In this document: positions 25,091-34,647 of the stretch, in pieces | Position numbering within the stretch: position 1 is the first letter of the stretch | Layout of the letters: each line of letters starts with the position of its first letter | Assembly: GCA_964588335.1 (NCBI GenBank) | Contig: CAZPOV010000004.1 | Location: 191,373 to 255,372, forward strand | Length of the DNA: 64,000 nt | Direction: 5' to 3' | From: JAGQZY01 sp964588335 | GTDB taxonomy: Bacteria > Bdellovibrionota > Bdellovibrionia > Bdellovibrionales > JAGQZY01 | Program-made: the position numbers and the translations under genes | The notes under the pieces: generated by a model | Database searches by the model: none | Told to the model about the DNA's origin: nothing | Seen by the model: only the letters and a program-made list of their open reading frames with translations

Positions 25091-28059
25091 GAAAATTTGT
25101 TCGCGCAGGAGCGGGGGCGGGGAAAACCTACAATCTCACCCGTGAGGTTGTGAAGCTGGCCCTTGATTTTCATCAGCAAACCGGCCAGTGGCCACGAACA
25201 GTCCTTACCACCTTCACCCGCAAAGCCACTCAGGAGCTTAAGGAGCGAATGCTTCTTTATTGTTTGCAAGAAAGGCCCGAAGCTGTGGAGTTTGTGCAAT
25301 CCACCAGTTATTTAAATATCACCACAATGCACGGGCTTTTGAACAATTTCTTGAGTCGATTTGGCTACGGGGTGGGACTTCCCAATCAGCTGAAAATTGT
25401 TGATGCCCAGCAAGCCAACTTTTGGCGAAAACAGATTTTACGGAAAATGATTGCCAACTATAAAGACTCTGAAAGCCTGCAAATTTTTAATTTTGAAACC
25501 TTGCTGGATCATCTTCGTTCTTACGAGTCTGTGTATTGGCAAAAAAACTATCGCCCCTTGCAGACGCCTGAAGATTTTCAAGCAGTTTACGGGCAATGGA
25601 TGCTGAGAAAAGCCAAGGACTTGGAGTATTGGGTGAGTGAGGCCCAAGAGCAGGTCGAAGGTGAAAAGTGGGATGAGTACTTTGCGCAAATGGAGGGGTT
25701 TTTACAAGCGTTGAAAACGCCTTCCCCTTGGCAACAGTGGCAGGAAAAGCTGTCAGCTCATTTGGCCGAAATTAAAAAACCTCGTCCCTCGAAAAAAGCC
25801 TCTTCCATGCCCGATGAATTAAAGAAAGCCTACGATAAATGTTTTAATGGGGTGAAGAAGAGTATCCAAGACCCAGACCTCTCCCCTGAGTATTGGCCAA
25901 AGACCATCAAGGTCTTAAAAGACTTTAAAGTTTTTGCCGATGATTTTGTCGGCCAGCTTATTGAGAAGAAACAAAGCGAAGGCGCTTTGGAACCCAATGA
26001 TTTAGAGTTCTTTTCTTTAAAACTTTTGCAGGATCGTCCTGAATTGATTACTAAGTTTTCAGCCGAGGTGGATGCCTGGTTCATTGATGAGTTTCAAGAC
26101 ACCAGTCCGCTACAGATGCAACTTCTGGAGCCCATGATCGGTGACAGTTCTTGTTATATTGTTGGCGATCCTCAGCAGTCGATTTATCTTTTTCGTGGGT
26201 CGCGCAGTGAAGTGTTCTTTGAGAAAAGTGAAAAGATGGCCGCCGAAGGGGCCGATATGGCGCCTTTGCAAGACAACTACCGGTCTCAGGAAAATTTGCT
26301 GGAGTTTTTTAATTCGTTTTTTCCCTCGCTGCACCACAGTTTTTCAACTATGAGCCCAAAAGTCGAGGCTGAAGCCAGTCTGCCCGCCGTCAAAGTGACC
26401 CACATCACCGGAGATGAGAGTAACACTGAGCTGTATCAACTGACGCAAGAGCTTTCGACTCTGATCAATCAGGGGGTTTTAGCAAAAGATATTTGTGTTT
26501 TAACTCGCACCCATAAGCAGAGCGATGAATTGCAAAAAACTTTGATGAGTTTGGGTTTTCCAGTGATCTCTCACTCTTCCGATAAATTTTATGAGCGCCG
26601 CGAGGTGATCGATGGATTGGCCCTTCTGAAATTTCTGGTCAATCCTTGGGATGATAAAAACCTGTTAATTCTGATGCGGTCACCTTGGATCGGTCTTTCG
26701 GACCAGCAAATTCTAAATATCATTGGCGACAAAGACAGCCACTATTGGACGCGCTTTAAAGATTACTTTTTAAATGAGACGCAAAAAGGCCCAGGGTTAT
26801 CCCTGTGTCTGGGGCGAAGGCAAATTGAGTCCAAAGGCTACGCCTGGGTGTTTCGACGTTTGCTTATCCAGTTGGGAATGCTGGATTACTCGCATAATGT
26901 GGATAGCACCGGTCGTCGTGAGGCCAATCTTTGGAAGTTGATCAACGTGGTTGAAAGAAACGCCCGCGAACCAGGAACCAGCCTTTTACAATTGATTCAG
27001 CAAGGTCATTTGTCTTCAAGCCTAGAGGACTTTGGAGATTCGGGGGACGCCAGTTCACCGGTGGAGCCCAATAAAATTCACCTGATGACAGTGCATGCGT
27101 CGAAAGGCCTGCAGTTTGATTATGTCTTTCTTCCGTTTATGGAAAAGAAGCCGCGGGTCAGCACTTGGCTGAAATTCTCGCAAGACTCTGATGTGCCTTG
27201 GTGGTCTTTTCGTATGCCTTTATCGGACCCGACCAGCGATCAGGGCGGTGCTCTTGAAAAGCTGATTGTCGAAACTCAGAAAGAGAAAGAGCTGGATGAG
27301 TCGCTGCGTGTACTTTATGTGGCTATGACTCGCGCCAAGAAACAATTGATAATGAGTTGGTCCGGGGAGCCCGAGGACAGCTCATGGGCGGCTCACCTTA
27401 TGGCCCATCAAACACGCTGGAAGGATCATCCACATATCCAGTTCCAAGAGATCACCTCGCAACAGGCGTCGGCTTTTCGAGAGGAAGGCCGTGCTGTGGA
27501 AGTTCCATCGCCTTTTGACAGCTCGATCGACCGATTTATTGAGGGTGAAACGACGACCAACGAAGACACCAGCACGCCACCGACTAAGAATGAGTGGAGT
27601 GAAGTCATCAAGGGGCAGCAAAGGCGCCGGGATGGAGTCATTCTGCACCGAATTTTTGAAAGTTTAAAAAATCACAGTGTTGATGAAACAAAACATTATT
27701 GTCGAGACTGGCTTCCCGGTCGTGAGTCTGAAATGGAAGAAGCCATAGATTTTCTTTTTACACAGCAAGAGGTTCCGATTGGCGACATTATTCAACAAGG
27801 CCATGTGGAGTGGGGTTATCGAAAACCTTCCGATGACGGTGGAACCGTTGAAAAGCGGATTGACCTCTGGGGTGTTGTCGATGAAACCCTATGGGTTGTG
27901 GATTACAAAACCGGTTCCGACCGCTACCGAGACAAGGCCTTTAAACAAATGGCCGAGTATGCCGAAACTTTAAAATCCTATCTCAAATGGTCAGGCAATA
28001 TCCAAAGAGTCGCCGTGTATCCCTTCTCTAAAACTCTGTACGTGAAGTCCGGTTTATAG
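25063..28059 (+). CDS. addA: AddA-like UvrD-family helicase-nuclease
   Basis: A 998-residue SF1A helicase with a nuclease tail. Motifs in order: Walker A KFVRAGAGAGKTYNLT, motif Ia region TTFTRKATQELKERM, Walker B WFIDEFQDTSPLQ, motif III YIVGDPQQSIYLFRG, motif V IHLMTVHASKGLQFDYVF and motif VI LRVLYVAMTRAKKQL. The last ~150 residues form a PD-(D/E)XK nuclease (GVILHRIFESL, KRIDLWGVVDETLWVVDYKT). The start is taken as ATG 25063, in the end of the AddB-like gene; an in-frame TTG at 25051 is less likely. Both subunits having nuclease motifs is the AddAB rather than RecBCD arrangement. Confidence 0.88.
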   Translation: MSLSGPQPLRKFVRAGAGAGKTYNLTREVVKLALDFHQQTGQWPRTVLTTFTRKATQELKERMLLYCLQERPEAVEFVQSTSYLNITTMHGLLNNFLSRFGYGVGLPNQLKIVDAQQANFWRKQILRKMIANYKDSESLQIFNFETLLDHLRSYESVYWQKNYRPLQTPEDFQAVYGQWMLRKAKDLEYWVSEAQEQVEGEKWDEYFAQMEGFLQALKTPSPWQQWQEKLSAHLAEIKKPRPSKKASSMPDELKKAYDKCFNGVKKSIQDPDLSPEYWPKTIKVLKDFKVFADDFVGQLIEKKQSEGALEPNDLEFFSLKLLQDRPELITKFSAEVDAWFIDEFQDTSPLQMQLLEPMIGDSSCYIVGDPQQSIYLFRGSRSEVFFEKSEKMAAEGADMAPLQDNYRSQENLLEFFNSFFPSLHHSFSTMSPKVEAEASLPAVKVTHITGDESNTELYQLTQELSTLINQGVLAKDICVLTRTHKQSDELQKTLMSLGFPVISHSSDKFYERREVIDGLALLKFLVNPWDDKNLLILMRSPWIGLSDQQILNIIGDKDSHYWTRFKDYFLNETQKGPGLSLCLGRRQIESKGYAWVFRRLLIQLGMLDYSHNVDSTGRREANLWKLINVVERNAREPGTSLLQLIQQGHLSSSLEDFGDSGDASSPVEPNKIHLMTVHASKGLQFDYVFLPFMEKKPRVSTWLKFSQDSDVPWWSFRMPLSDPTSDQGGALEKLIVETQKEKELDESLRVLYVAMTRAKKQLIMSWSGEPEDSSWAAHLMAHQTRWKDHPHIQFQEITSQQASAFREEGRAVEVPSPFDSSIDRFIEGETTTNEDTSTPPTKNEWSEVIKGQQRRRDGVILHRIFESLKNHSVDETKHYCRDWLPGRESEMEEAIDFLFTQQEVPIGDIIQQGHVEWGYRKPSDDGGTVEKRIDLWGVVDETLWVVDYKTGSDRYRDKAFKQMAEYAETLKSYLKWSGNIQRVAVYPFSKTLYVKSGL

Positions 28060-28085
28060 TAATAGCCAAATTTCAAGGGATGGAA

Positions 28086-28652
28086 TTATTGAAACTGAAC
28101 TTCACGGCGTCCGAGAGGACCGGTGATGATCAGTTTTGGTGAAGAGTTTTCAATTTCGGCTGTCGGAATCGGAAAATCGACATAGTAGGCGGTGGCCCAG
28201 CGAGAATGATAGGGAAAAAGAGCTTTCGCTTCATCCAAATTCATGTTGGCTTTGTAAGGGCGACCTTCGTAGCGCTGTCCATTGGCTTCAAGATAAATTT
28301 TCCAAATTGAAATTTTATTGGCAAGGTTATCATTTTTTCGCTCTGGTGTGAAAAACGACAACCACATTTTGGTTTTATCGGAAAGCTCTTGCATCCGTTC
28401 GTTAAGTTTTTCCTGCTCTTCGAACTGATCCCATTCGTAAAATTTATCAAGGCGATCGTGAATACTTTTCGAGATCTCGTGGGTCAGAATGGTCGCGCGA
28501 AATTCGAAGTTGTGGTAGAGCCCGGCAAACTGTTTGTCACCAGCACTGTGTTGTTCAATCTTAGAGAAATACGCCTCTCGCCCTTCCGAGTGGGGGTGGG
28601 TGGTGCAACTTAAAGCCAATAATAAGGGGAGCCATTTAAGGACTTTCATCAT
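28086..28652 (-). CDS. Lipoprotein of unknown function
   Basis: A 188-residue lipoprotein (MMKVLKWLPLLLALSC, lipobox ALSC) with a helical charged middle (FYEWDQFEEQEKLNERMQEL) and a beta-like C-terminus (PKLIITGPLGRREVQFQ). Two consecutive ATG codons overlap the TGA of the upstream hydrolase; GGAG sits 7 bases before the first. It is therefore translationally coupled to the lipase-like hydrolase and nadB. No domain recognised. Confidence 0.75.
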   Translation of the reverse strand: MMKVLKWLPLLLALSCTTHPHSEGREAYFSKIEQHSAGDKQFAGLYHNFEFRATILTHEISKSIHDRLDKFYEWDQFEEQEKLNERMQELSDKTKMWLSFFTPERKNDNLANKISIWKIYLEANGQRYEGRPYKANMNLDEAKALFPYHSRWATAYYVDFPIPTAEIENSSPKLIITGPLGRREVQFQ

Positions 28653-29500
28653 TTGTATTCTCCTAGATATTCAATCAGGTCGTCAATCGCCTCTTGCTTA
28701 TTAATGTCATTGTAAACTTCGTGATAACTGTCTTCGTAAAGTTTTATCTTCTTTTGACCTTCATACTTTTTATAAAAGTCCAGGCTGCTTTGCGGATTAA
28801 TAATCTTATCTTGACCAGAAATTTGAAAAAACAGTGGAGTATTAATTTTTTTTAAATTTTCTCGAACCTCATCCTGGGCTTCAAGCATGCCTAAAAACAA
28901 GGGAGCTGAAACCTTGGTGTGGCGAAGAGGGTCGCGACTGTAGGACTCGACCATGGCAGGGTCTCGGCTCAGACGGTCATAGCGCAGCTCATTGTTCATC
29001 GTCAGAGTGGGCGCCATTTGGTTCAGCCAGTGGCTGGCCACCTGTTTGAGTTTTGGAACCTCAACCGCAATTTTTAACGCCGGATTACTTAAGATCGCCG
29101 AAATCACTTTCGGTGGGACATCGGCAGCCAACAATTGTAAAGTGATCAAACCGCCCATGGAGTGACCGAAAAGGTGAAGGTTTTGAGTCGGAAGAGTTTC
29201 ATCATCCTTTAGTTTTTTGATAATCGATTTTAAATCCTTAGCGTAATCACGAAAATCTCGGATGTAACCGCGTTTTCCTTCGGAACGTCCATGGCCTTGT
29301 AGGTCCCAGCCAAACACCATCCAGCCATGGTCGCACAGGGCTTTGGCTAAGTGATCGTAGCATTCGGTGTGTTCAGCCATTCCATGGGTGATCAGTAGGC
29401 AGCCCACAGGCGTGGTGCCGGCAGCACTCCAGCTTTGCAAAAAAAGCTTGGGCATCTCGGGGTCATCAATATCGTATTCACGGATCTCATATTCGGTCAT
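28649..29500 (-). CDS. Alpha/beta hydrolase, monoacylglycerol-lipase-like (Hydrolase_4)
   Basis: About 283 residues with the S33/monoglyceride-lipase pattern: CLLITHGMAEHTECY (HG oxyanion motif), FGWDLQGHGRSEGKRGY, nucleophile LHLFGHSMGGLITLQL, acid FQISGQDKIINPQS and catalytic histidine YEDSYHEVYND. Such enzymes hydrolyse monoacylglycerols or lysophospholipids. There is no signal peptide, so it is cytoplasmic. The ATG at 29500 is preferred to the TTG-started longer frame (29536). It is in one operon with nadB upstream and a lipoprotein downstream. Confidence 0.85.
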   Translation of the reverse strand: MTEYEIREYDIDDPEMPKLFLQSWSAAGTTPVGCLLITHGMAEHTECYDHLAKALCDHGWMVFGWDLQGHGRSEGKRGYIRDFRDYAKDLKSIIKKLKDDETLPTQNLHLFGHSMGGLITLQLLAADVPPKVISAILSNPALKIAVEVPKLKQVASHWLNQMAPTLTMNNELRYDRLSRDPAMVESYSRDPLRHTKVSAPLFLGMLEAQDEVRENLKKINTPLFFQISGQDKIINPQSSLDFYKKYEGQKKIKLYEDSYHEVYNDINKQEAIDDLIEYLGEYK

Positions 29501-29550
29501 CACCAGGAGTATATAATTGTCGCTCTGATTGAGCAAAGACTCTTATGGAA

Positions 29551-31203
29551 TTAGTGAAGGGAGTTGGGGAAAATAATATTCAGCGGAGGTTCGACAGCAT
29601 CGGGTCGAGGCGGCCGATCGACGTTAAAATGGGTACCGACCGATGACTTTCTTTGCAATGCGCATTCAATTGTCAAGCGGGCCACGGTTACCAGGTTCTT
29701 TAATTCGATCAGATCGGAATGGATTTCGAAATTTCGATAATACTCATCGATTTCGTTTTCTATATTGCGAATTCGGGTTAGAGCCCGCTGTAGCCGCTTG
29801 TCCGAGCGGACGATGCCGACGTAATTCCACATCGATGTGCGAATTTCGTCCCAAAGATGGGTGATCAGCATCAACTCGTCATCATTTTCTTTGTTCAGTG
29901 TTAACGGAACATTCCAGGTGCGGGCCTCAGGCGTGGGGAACTCGGCGGGGTGCTCGTTAATGTATTGCGAAGAAAAATGGGCGAACGCCAAACATTCCAA
30001 CAAACTGTTTGAGGCCAATCGGTTGGCGCCATGCAGGCCCGTGTTGGCGCACTCACCAACCGCAAACAGACCGGGCAGGTCGGTGCGGCCATACTCGTCA
30101 GTGAGAACACCCCCGCAAAGGTAATGAGCGGCCGGGACCACTGGTAACAAGTCTTTCGAAATGTCAAAGCCCAGCTTCAAGCAGCGTTCGTAGATATTGG
30201 GAAATTCTTTTTTGATAAAATCCAGACCCTTGTGGCGAATATCGAGGTAAACACATTCGGCGCCGGTTTTTTTCATTTCCGCATCAATGGCCCGAGCCAC
30301 CCGATCTCTCGGGGCTAATGGTCCGGCGGGATCAAAAGCATAGGTGAATTTTTCTTCGTTTTGGTTGACCAGCTCCGCACCCTCACCCCGTAAGGCCTCG
30401 CTGATTAAAAAATTTCGCGCTTTTTGGTGGTACAAGCAAGTGGGGTGAAATTGCATGAACTCCATATTGGTGATGCGGCAGCCCGCCCGATAAGCCATGG
30501 CAATACCGTCGCCGGTGGCGCCTTCCCAGTTGGAGGTGTAGAGGTAAGTTTTTCCCGCACCACCCGTCGCTAGAACAGTCACTGGCGAGTAAATCGCCGT
30601 GAAGCGGTGATTTTCAATGTCGAGAAAGTGGCACCCAAGGCAGTGATCTTGGCCGGTGGCATAGTCTTGACCTTGATGTTGAGTGATCAAATCTATGGCG
30701 ATGAAGTTTTCTAAAATTTCGATATTGGGGTGGGCTTTGGCTTTAGCGATCAAGGCTGTGTGAATCGCCTGTCCGGTATGATCCTGAACATGGAGAATGC
30801 GCCGGTGAGAGTGGCCGCCCTCGCGATTGAGGTTCTTATCTTGGTGTTCGGGGTTGCTCGAAAAATCAAATTGAACGCCCCATTTTTCAAGATCGGCAAT
30901 TCGTTCAGGCCCGGCTTCAACCACTTTTTTCACAATGCGGGGATGGCAGAGTCCGTCTCCGGCGGCCAGAGTGTCTTCAATATGCTTGTTAAAATGATCA
31001 TCGAAAGCCACAACTGAAGCAATTCCACCTTGGGCCATGGCGGTGTTGGTGTGATGCATCTCACATTTTGCAACAAGAGTGACATTTCGGGTTTCAGCCA
31101 ATTTAAGGGCCGTTGCCAAGCCGGCCACTCCCGTGCCTACAATCAAGGCCTGAGTGCTTTTTGGACTGTCTGTGGATCGATCCCCGCCTACCATGCTCCG
31201 CAT
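29551..31203 (-). CDS. nadB: L-aspartate oxidase
   Basis: NadB oxidises L-aspartate to iminoaspartate, the first step of de novo NAD synthesis. Motifs include the FAD Rossmann fold ALIVGTGVAGLATALKLAE, TAMAQGGIASVV, AAGDGLCHP, the active-site segment GGHSHRRILHVQDHTG, FMQFHPTCLYH and HGANRLASNSLLECL. About 550 residues, normal for NadB. The open frame begins with a TTG at 31230, but that TTGACA reads better as a -35 box; ATG 31203 or ATG 31194 are more likely starts, though neither has a good ribosome site. nadA and nadC are not visible nearby. Confidence 0.93.
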   Translation of the reverse strand: MRSMVGGDRSTDSPKSTQALIVGTGVAGLATALKLAETRNVTLVAKCEMHHTNTAMAQGGIASVVAFDDHFNKHIEDTLAAGDGLCHPRIVKKVVEAGPERIADLEKWGVQFDFSSNPEHQDKNLNREGGHSHRRILHVQDHTGQAIHTALIAKAKAHPNIEILENFIAIDLITQHQGQDYATGQDHCLGCHFLDIENHRFTAIYSPVTVLATGGAGKTYLYTSNWEGATGDGIAMAYRAGCRITNMEFMQFHPTCLYHQKARNFLISEALRGEGAELVNQNEEKFTYAFDPAGPLAPRDRVARAIDAEMKKTGAECVYLDIRHKGLDFIKKEFPNIYERCLKLGFDISKDLLPVVPAAHYLCGGVLTDEYGRTDLPGLFAVGECANTGLHGANRLASNSLLECLAFAHFSSQYINEHPAEFPTPEARTWNVPLTLNKENDDELMLITHLWDEIRTSMWNYVGIVRSDKRLQRALTRIRNIENEIDEYYRNFEIHSDLIELKNLVTVARLTIECALQRKSSVGTHFNVDRPPRPDAVEPPLNIIFPNSLH

Positions 31204-31379
31204 AAAACGCGAAGGGGGTGGGTATGTCAAGCAGCAAGGAAGCCAACGAGCGTAGTCCGCCTACGGAGGCGTTAACCGATACTTGATTCTTGGTGTCAGA
31301 TATTAATAGAATGGGAGTAACCCGATTGGGAAACCCGATGAAAGTTGGGTCTGTCAAATCGTAGCCAGGGATGGAATAT

Positions 31380-33227
31380 ATGACACTCAACCCAAGAATC
31401 GTGCTTGTATGCGCGACCTGTATCATAATCAGTGGTTTTGTAGGCAGCTATAAAAGCTACCAAGTCTACAAAGACCAAATCATCGACAGTCAAATTGTTA
31501 AAAGCCAAACCGTTGCTGAATTCGCCGGACAAAACATCCAGCAAAAACTTTCTCAAATTGAAGCCTCGGTTTCCTATTTGGATCAGTCCACTGTTGAAAC
31601 GTTAAAACGGTTTGGAGTTCGCTACTTTGCCTATGCCTACCAAAAGCAAAACGATTGGAGCATCAAGTGGAAGGTGCTTGGTGAAATGGGTAAAGACGCC
31701 ATCTTGTCGGAAGTTAAACCACTGGAATTTTCCAAGCTCAGCTTAACCCAGCGGCATTGGTCTCACAGCAAAGACAATAAACTGATTTACATTGCGCCGG
31801 TGGCGCTGGCGGAGTCGCACCAGTTGAAAGAGGGCTTTTTAATTTTTGGAATTCAACCCGAATTCTTTAGCTCCATCAAGGGGACGTCTGACTCTTATGC
31901 TCTTGTCGATGTTGGCCGCCAAGAAATTTTTGGTCGGGTTCCTGCCGTTATTGACAACCCAGAGTCCTTCTTCGCAAAAGATGAAGGGATGTCGCGACAC
32001 GCACACCAAGAGTCTGAGACTGGCACCGAAATCGTCACCGCCAGTTTTTTACCGGATTCTCAACTTTGGATTTTGCGACAAGAGTCGATGGCGTCGGTCG
32101 ATTTTATTGGCAGTCGATTTTTTACTTACTTTCTATTGACCAGTGGCTTTGGTTTGCTGGTTTTGATTTTACTGATGTTGGGGCGCCGTCCGTCGGCTGA
32201 AACCTCGTCAAAATCGGCTTTACAAGGCTTTGCCCGAGTCGTTGAGATCCTGCGCGCCAATTTTCGTAGGGCGAAAACTGCGACACAGGCGAGCCACGAT
32301 CTTGATATCCCAGAACCGGAAGATCAACTGTCTGCTGAAGTGCAAGAGATTAAAGATTTTGCCGACTTCCTCGATCGCATTATTGCTATGGAGTCGCCAC
32401 GCCTGCAAAAAGTCGGAGTCACAATCAAAACTCAAGTGGAAGAGGGGGCTCGCGTTGTGGCCTCACCGCAAAGAGTGACAGATTTTATCAAACGATTGAT
32501 CGGCAACTCGGTGTTGTCTCTTGAAGCAGAGGACAGTAAGGAAATTCAAATACAAATGGTTGAACAGCTCCAGTCCTATCAACTGATCTATGTGGACTCG
32601 AGAACCCAGTCTTTTCCATCGCAAGAGCCGACGTCATTGATGGCTCAAACCGAGGGCTCGCTGCAGGGAATCGATGGTATCATCGCCTATGCCGCATGGC
32701 TGTTTGAAGATCGACTAACAGTTGCGAAAAAAGGTTTTTGTTTATCGGTGGACCTTCCCAAAGCCGCGGCAGAGCAGCGAGCCAACCCGTTGGCTAAAGA
32801 TCACGAGGCAGACACCTTGGACGTTGTGCCACTCACTGAGGCCCTTGAGCGCATTGAAATCGACGATGCTGACACCGATCTTGATATGATATCGGGGTTT
32901 GAGCCTGTCGAGACGGTCAAACAACAAAACGATTTGTCGGACGGGGATGCTGAAGATCAAACGATCGACTTGACCGCTGAACCGAAAGTCAATTTCGATG
33001 ATGTCATCGATCAGTTTCGTATGAAAGATTTTAGTTTTAATATTGATCCTAAAGAAGCTGAAGAAAAACAGATTCTGGAAACTGCAAACGATAATAAAGA
33101 CAAGGAGATTCTTTCTGAGGACATTGAGTTAAAAGAAGACGACAAGGGAATGTTTGAGTTCAACAGTGGTCAGTTCAAAATAAAGATTCGATCCCCCAAA
33201 AAGAGAGATAACGATGTCAGTAGTTGA
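31380..33227 (+). CDS. Membrane sensor with degenerate histidine-kinase-like module
   Basis: A 615-residue protein: membrane segment 1 (IVLVCATCIIISGFVGSY), an extracytoplasmic region of about 210 residues with Cache-like features, membrane segment 2 (FFTYFLLTSGFGLLVLILLM), then a cytoplasmic region with a helical pair and a HATPase-like fold whose N-box survives as FIKRLIGNSVLSLE but whose G-boxes are missing (IYVDSRTQSF where DxGxG is expected). No H-box HExxx is seen. The last ~140 residues are highly acidic and low in complexity. The second ATG (31380) has the better ribosome spacing. It overlaps the next gene by 14 bases. It is probably a non-catalytic sensor, a pseudo-kinase (inference). 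Confidence 0.65.
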   Translation: MTLNPRIVLVCATCIIISGFVGSYKSYQVYKDQIIDSQIVKSQTVAEFAGQNIQQKLSQIEASVSYLDQSTVETLKRFGVRYFAYAYQKQNDWSIKWKVLGEMGKDAILSEVKPLEFSKLSLTQRHWSHSKDNKLIYIAPVALAESHQLKEGFLIFGIQPEFFSSIKGTSDSYALVDVGRQEIFGRVPAVIDNPESFFAKDEGMSRHAHQESETGTEIVTASFLPDSQLWILRQESMASVDFIGSRFFTYFLLTSGFGLLVLILLMLGRRPSAETSSKSALQGFARVVEILRANFRRAKTATQASHDLDIPEPEDQLSAEVQEIKDFADFLDRIIAMESPRLQKVGVTIKTQVEEGARVVASPQRVTDFIKRLIGNSVLSLEAEDSKEIQIQMVEQLQSYQLIYVDSRTQSFPSQEPTSLMAQTEGSLQGIDGIIAYAAWLFEDRLTVAKKGFCLSVDLPKAAAEQRANPLAKDHEADTLDVVPLTEALERIEIDDADTDLDMISGFEPVETVKQQNDLSDGDAEDQTIDLTAEPKVNFDDVIDQFRMKDFSFNIDPKEAEEKQILETANDNKDKEILSEDIELKEDDKGMFEFNSGQFKIKIRSPKKRDNDVSS

Positions 33228-34647
33228 AACTTATAAAAACGAATTTAAAATTTTTCTTTTCGACGAAGATATTAGCCGATCTGACAAGATTGCTGACTTC
33301 TTAAAACAAAAAGACTTTCAAATCACTGCATTTAACAGTCGTGGTTTGTTTTCAGAGATTTTGAAAAAAGACCTTCCCCATGTAGTGATCATGTTCTATC
33401 AGCCACTCAATATGAAGTTTCGAGAACTGTTGAAAAAGGTTCGAGACAGTTCTTCTGAAATAGAGATCGTACTTCTAGGGTCGAATGAGTTCTGGCCCGG
33501 TGTCAGTTCTTTGATTCAAGCCGGACTGGTCAACGACTTTTGGAGCTACCCATTGGCCGGGCAAGGGCAGTTGGAGCTGCGAATTGAACGAGTTATCGAA
33601 AAAAATATCTATAAGTTTATCGCCGAGCAACGTTCAGAAGCGACAGCAAAAATCGTCCAACGTCTGGATGAGGTGGCCGATTCGCCGCGTATCGTTGCAG
33701 CAGGTCATCAAGACACGGATGATGTCAGTCGACTTTTAAGTGCCTCGCATCGCACCGAGGCGACGCTCATCGAAGAACTGGTGGCTCGTCTGAAGTCGCA
33801 GTACCCTGAAAGTGAATTTGTTTATTTCAAAAATTATCGCGCCAAAGATCAACTCTTGGTGACTCGTACCAGTTTTTCCTCTGAAAATTATTTTCGCGGT
33901 CAGGCGATTCCGTTTCACCAAGAAAGTATTCAGTTGGATAGGAATGAGGCTCTTAACAAGTTGCGAGACCTTATTGAGGAAACCTTTTCGTGCGACAGTT
34001 TCATTATGCAGCCGGTGGAGTTTGCCGGCCACTTCTATGGTTTGATCATGGCGGTTAACTTTGAGGACAGTCATTTCTTGCAAAAAACCGCCCGTTACCT
34101 CAGTGTTTCTTTGCGAAATTACATGCTGGAAAATGCGACACAGGGATCGGATCGGGTTTCTGAGTTTGATGTGGGTGTTTCAAAAGCTCAGTTTCCCTAT
34201 TCGGTTTCAACCGAGGTTTCAAGAGCCCGCCGTTTGAAGCTTCCGGTCTCGGTTGTGGTGGCTCACATTGAGTATGTTGGAGACAGTGATGATGATTTTC
34301 AAAAAGCCTTTTCACTCATTCAGAACAATTTGCGCAATTACGATTTTGTAAGTTCGATTGATAAAAACCAAATTGGAATTGTATTGCCCCATTGTCGTTA
34401 CGAAGATGCCGCAATCAAGGCTGAGACCATACGTCGCCAGCTGGTGGCTCGCGGTTTAAAGGCTCAAAATACACCTTTGCGTCTTTGTTTTGGTGTCAGC
34501 GAATATCCAAGTTTGTCAGCCGATTCTGACAGTTTGATTGGCGATGCCAAAAAGGCCTGCTCACAAGTTTTGGTTTCCGGTAAAAACAAAGTCTGTTTGT
34601 ACTCGAAGTCGGATTCTCATGAGCCCGAGTTTTCTCCTCGAGCGTAA
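33214..34647 (+). CDS. REC-like / GGDEF-like protein lacking catalytic residues
   Basis: A 477-residue cytoplasmic protein. Residues 10-120 follow the receiver fold (FKIFLFDEDISRSDKI, acidic pair present), but the phospho-aspartate position is Phe (PHVVIMFYQPLN). A GAF-like middle (residues ~175-290) follows. The C-terminal ~170 residues follow the GGDEF fold (RARRLKLPVSVVVAHIEYVG, AETIRRQLVARGL, RLCFGVSEYP), yet the signature GGDEF is replaced by DKNQI in FVSSIDKNQIGIVLP. It is therefore unlikely to be phosphorylated or to make cyclic-di-GMP; it may bind a ligand or partner. Its stop overlaps the start of the next gene (TAATG). Confidence 0.7.
   Translation: MSVVETYKNEFKIFLFDEDISRSDKIADFLKQKDFQITAFNSRGLFSEILKKDLPHVVIMFYQPLNMKFRELLKKVRDSSSEIEIVLLGSNEFWPGVSSLIQAGLVNDFWSYPLAGQGQLELRIERVIEKNIYKFIAEQRSEATAKIVQRLDEVADSPRIVAAGHQDTDDVSRLLSASHRTEATLIEELVARLKSQYPESEFVYFKNYRAKDQLLVTRTSFSSENYFRGQAIPFHQESIQLDRNEALNKLRDLIEETFSCDSFIMQPVEFAGHFYGLIMAVNFEDSHFLQKTARYLSVSLRNYMLENATQGSDRVSEFDVGVSKAQFPYSVSTEVSRARRLKLPVSVVVAHIEYVGDSDDDFQKAFSLIQNNLRNYDFVSSIDKNQIGIVLPHCRYEDAAIKAETIRRQLVARGLKAQNTPLRLCFGVSEYPSLSADSDSLIGDAKKACSQVLVSGKNKVCLYSKSDSHEPEFSPRA

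Noticed and set aside
31320..31345. Two copies of ACCCGAT in the nadB/sensor intergenic region
   Set aside because: Two 7-base copies are too few and too short to call an operator without comparison to other genomes; noted only under the nadB promoter finding.
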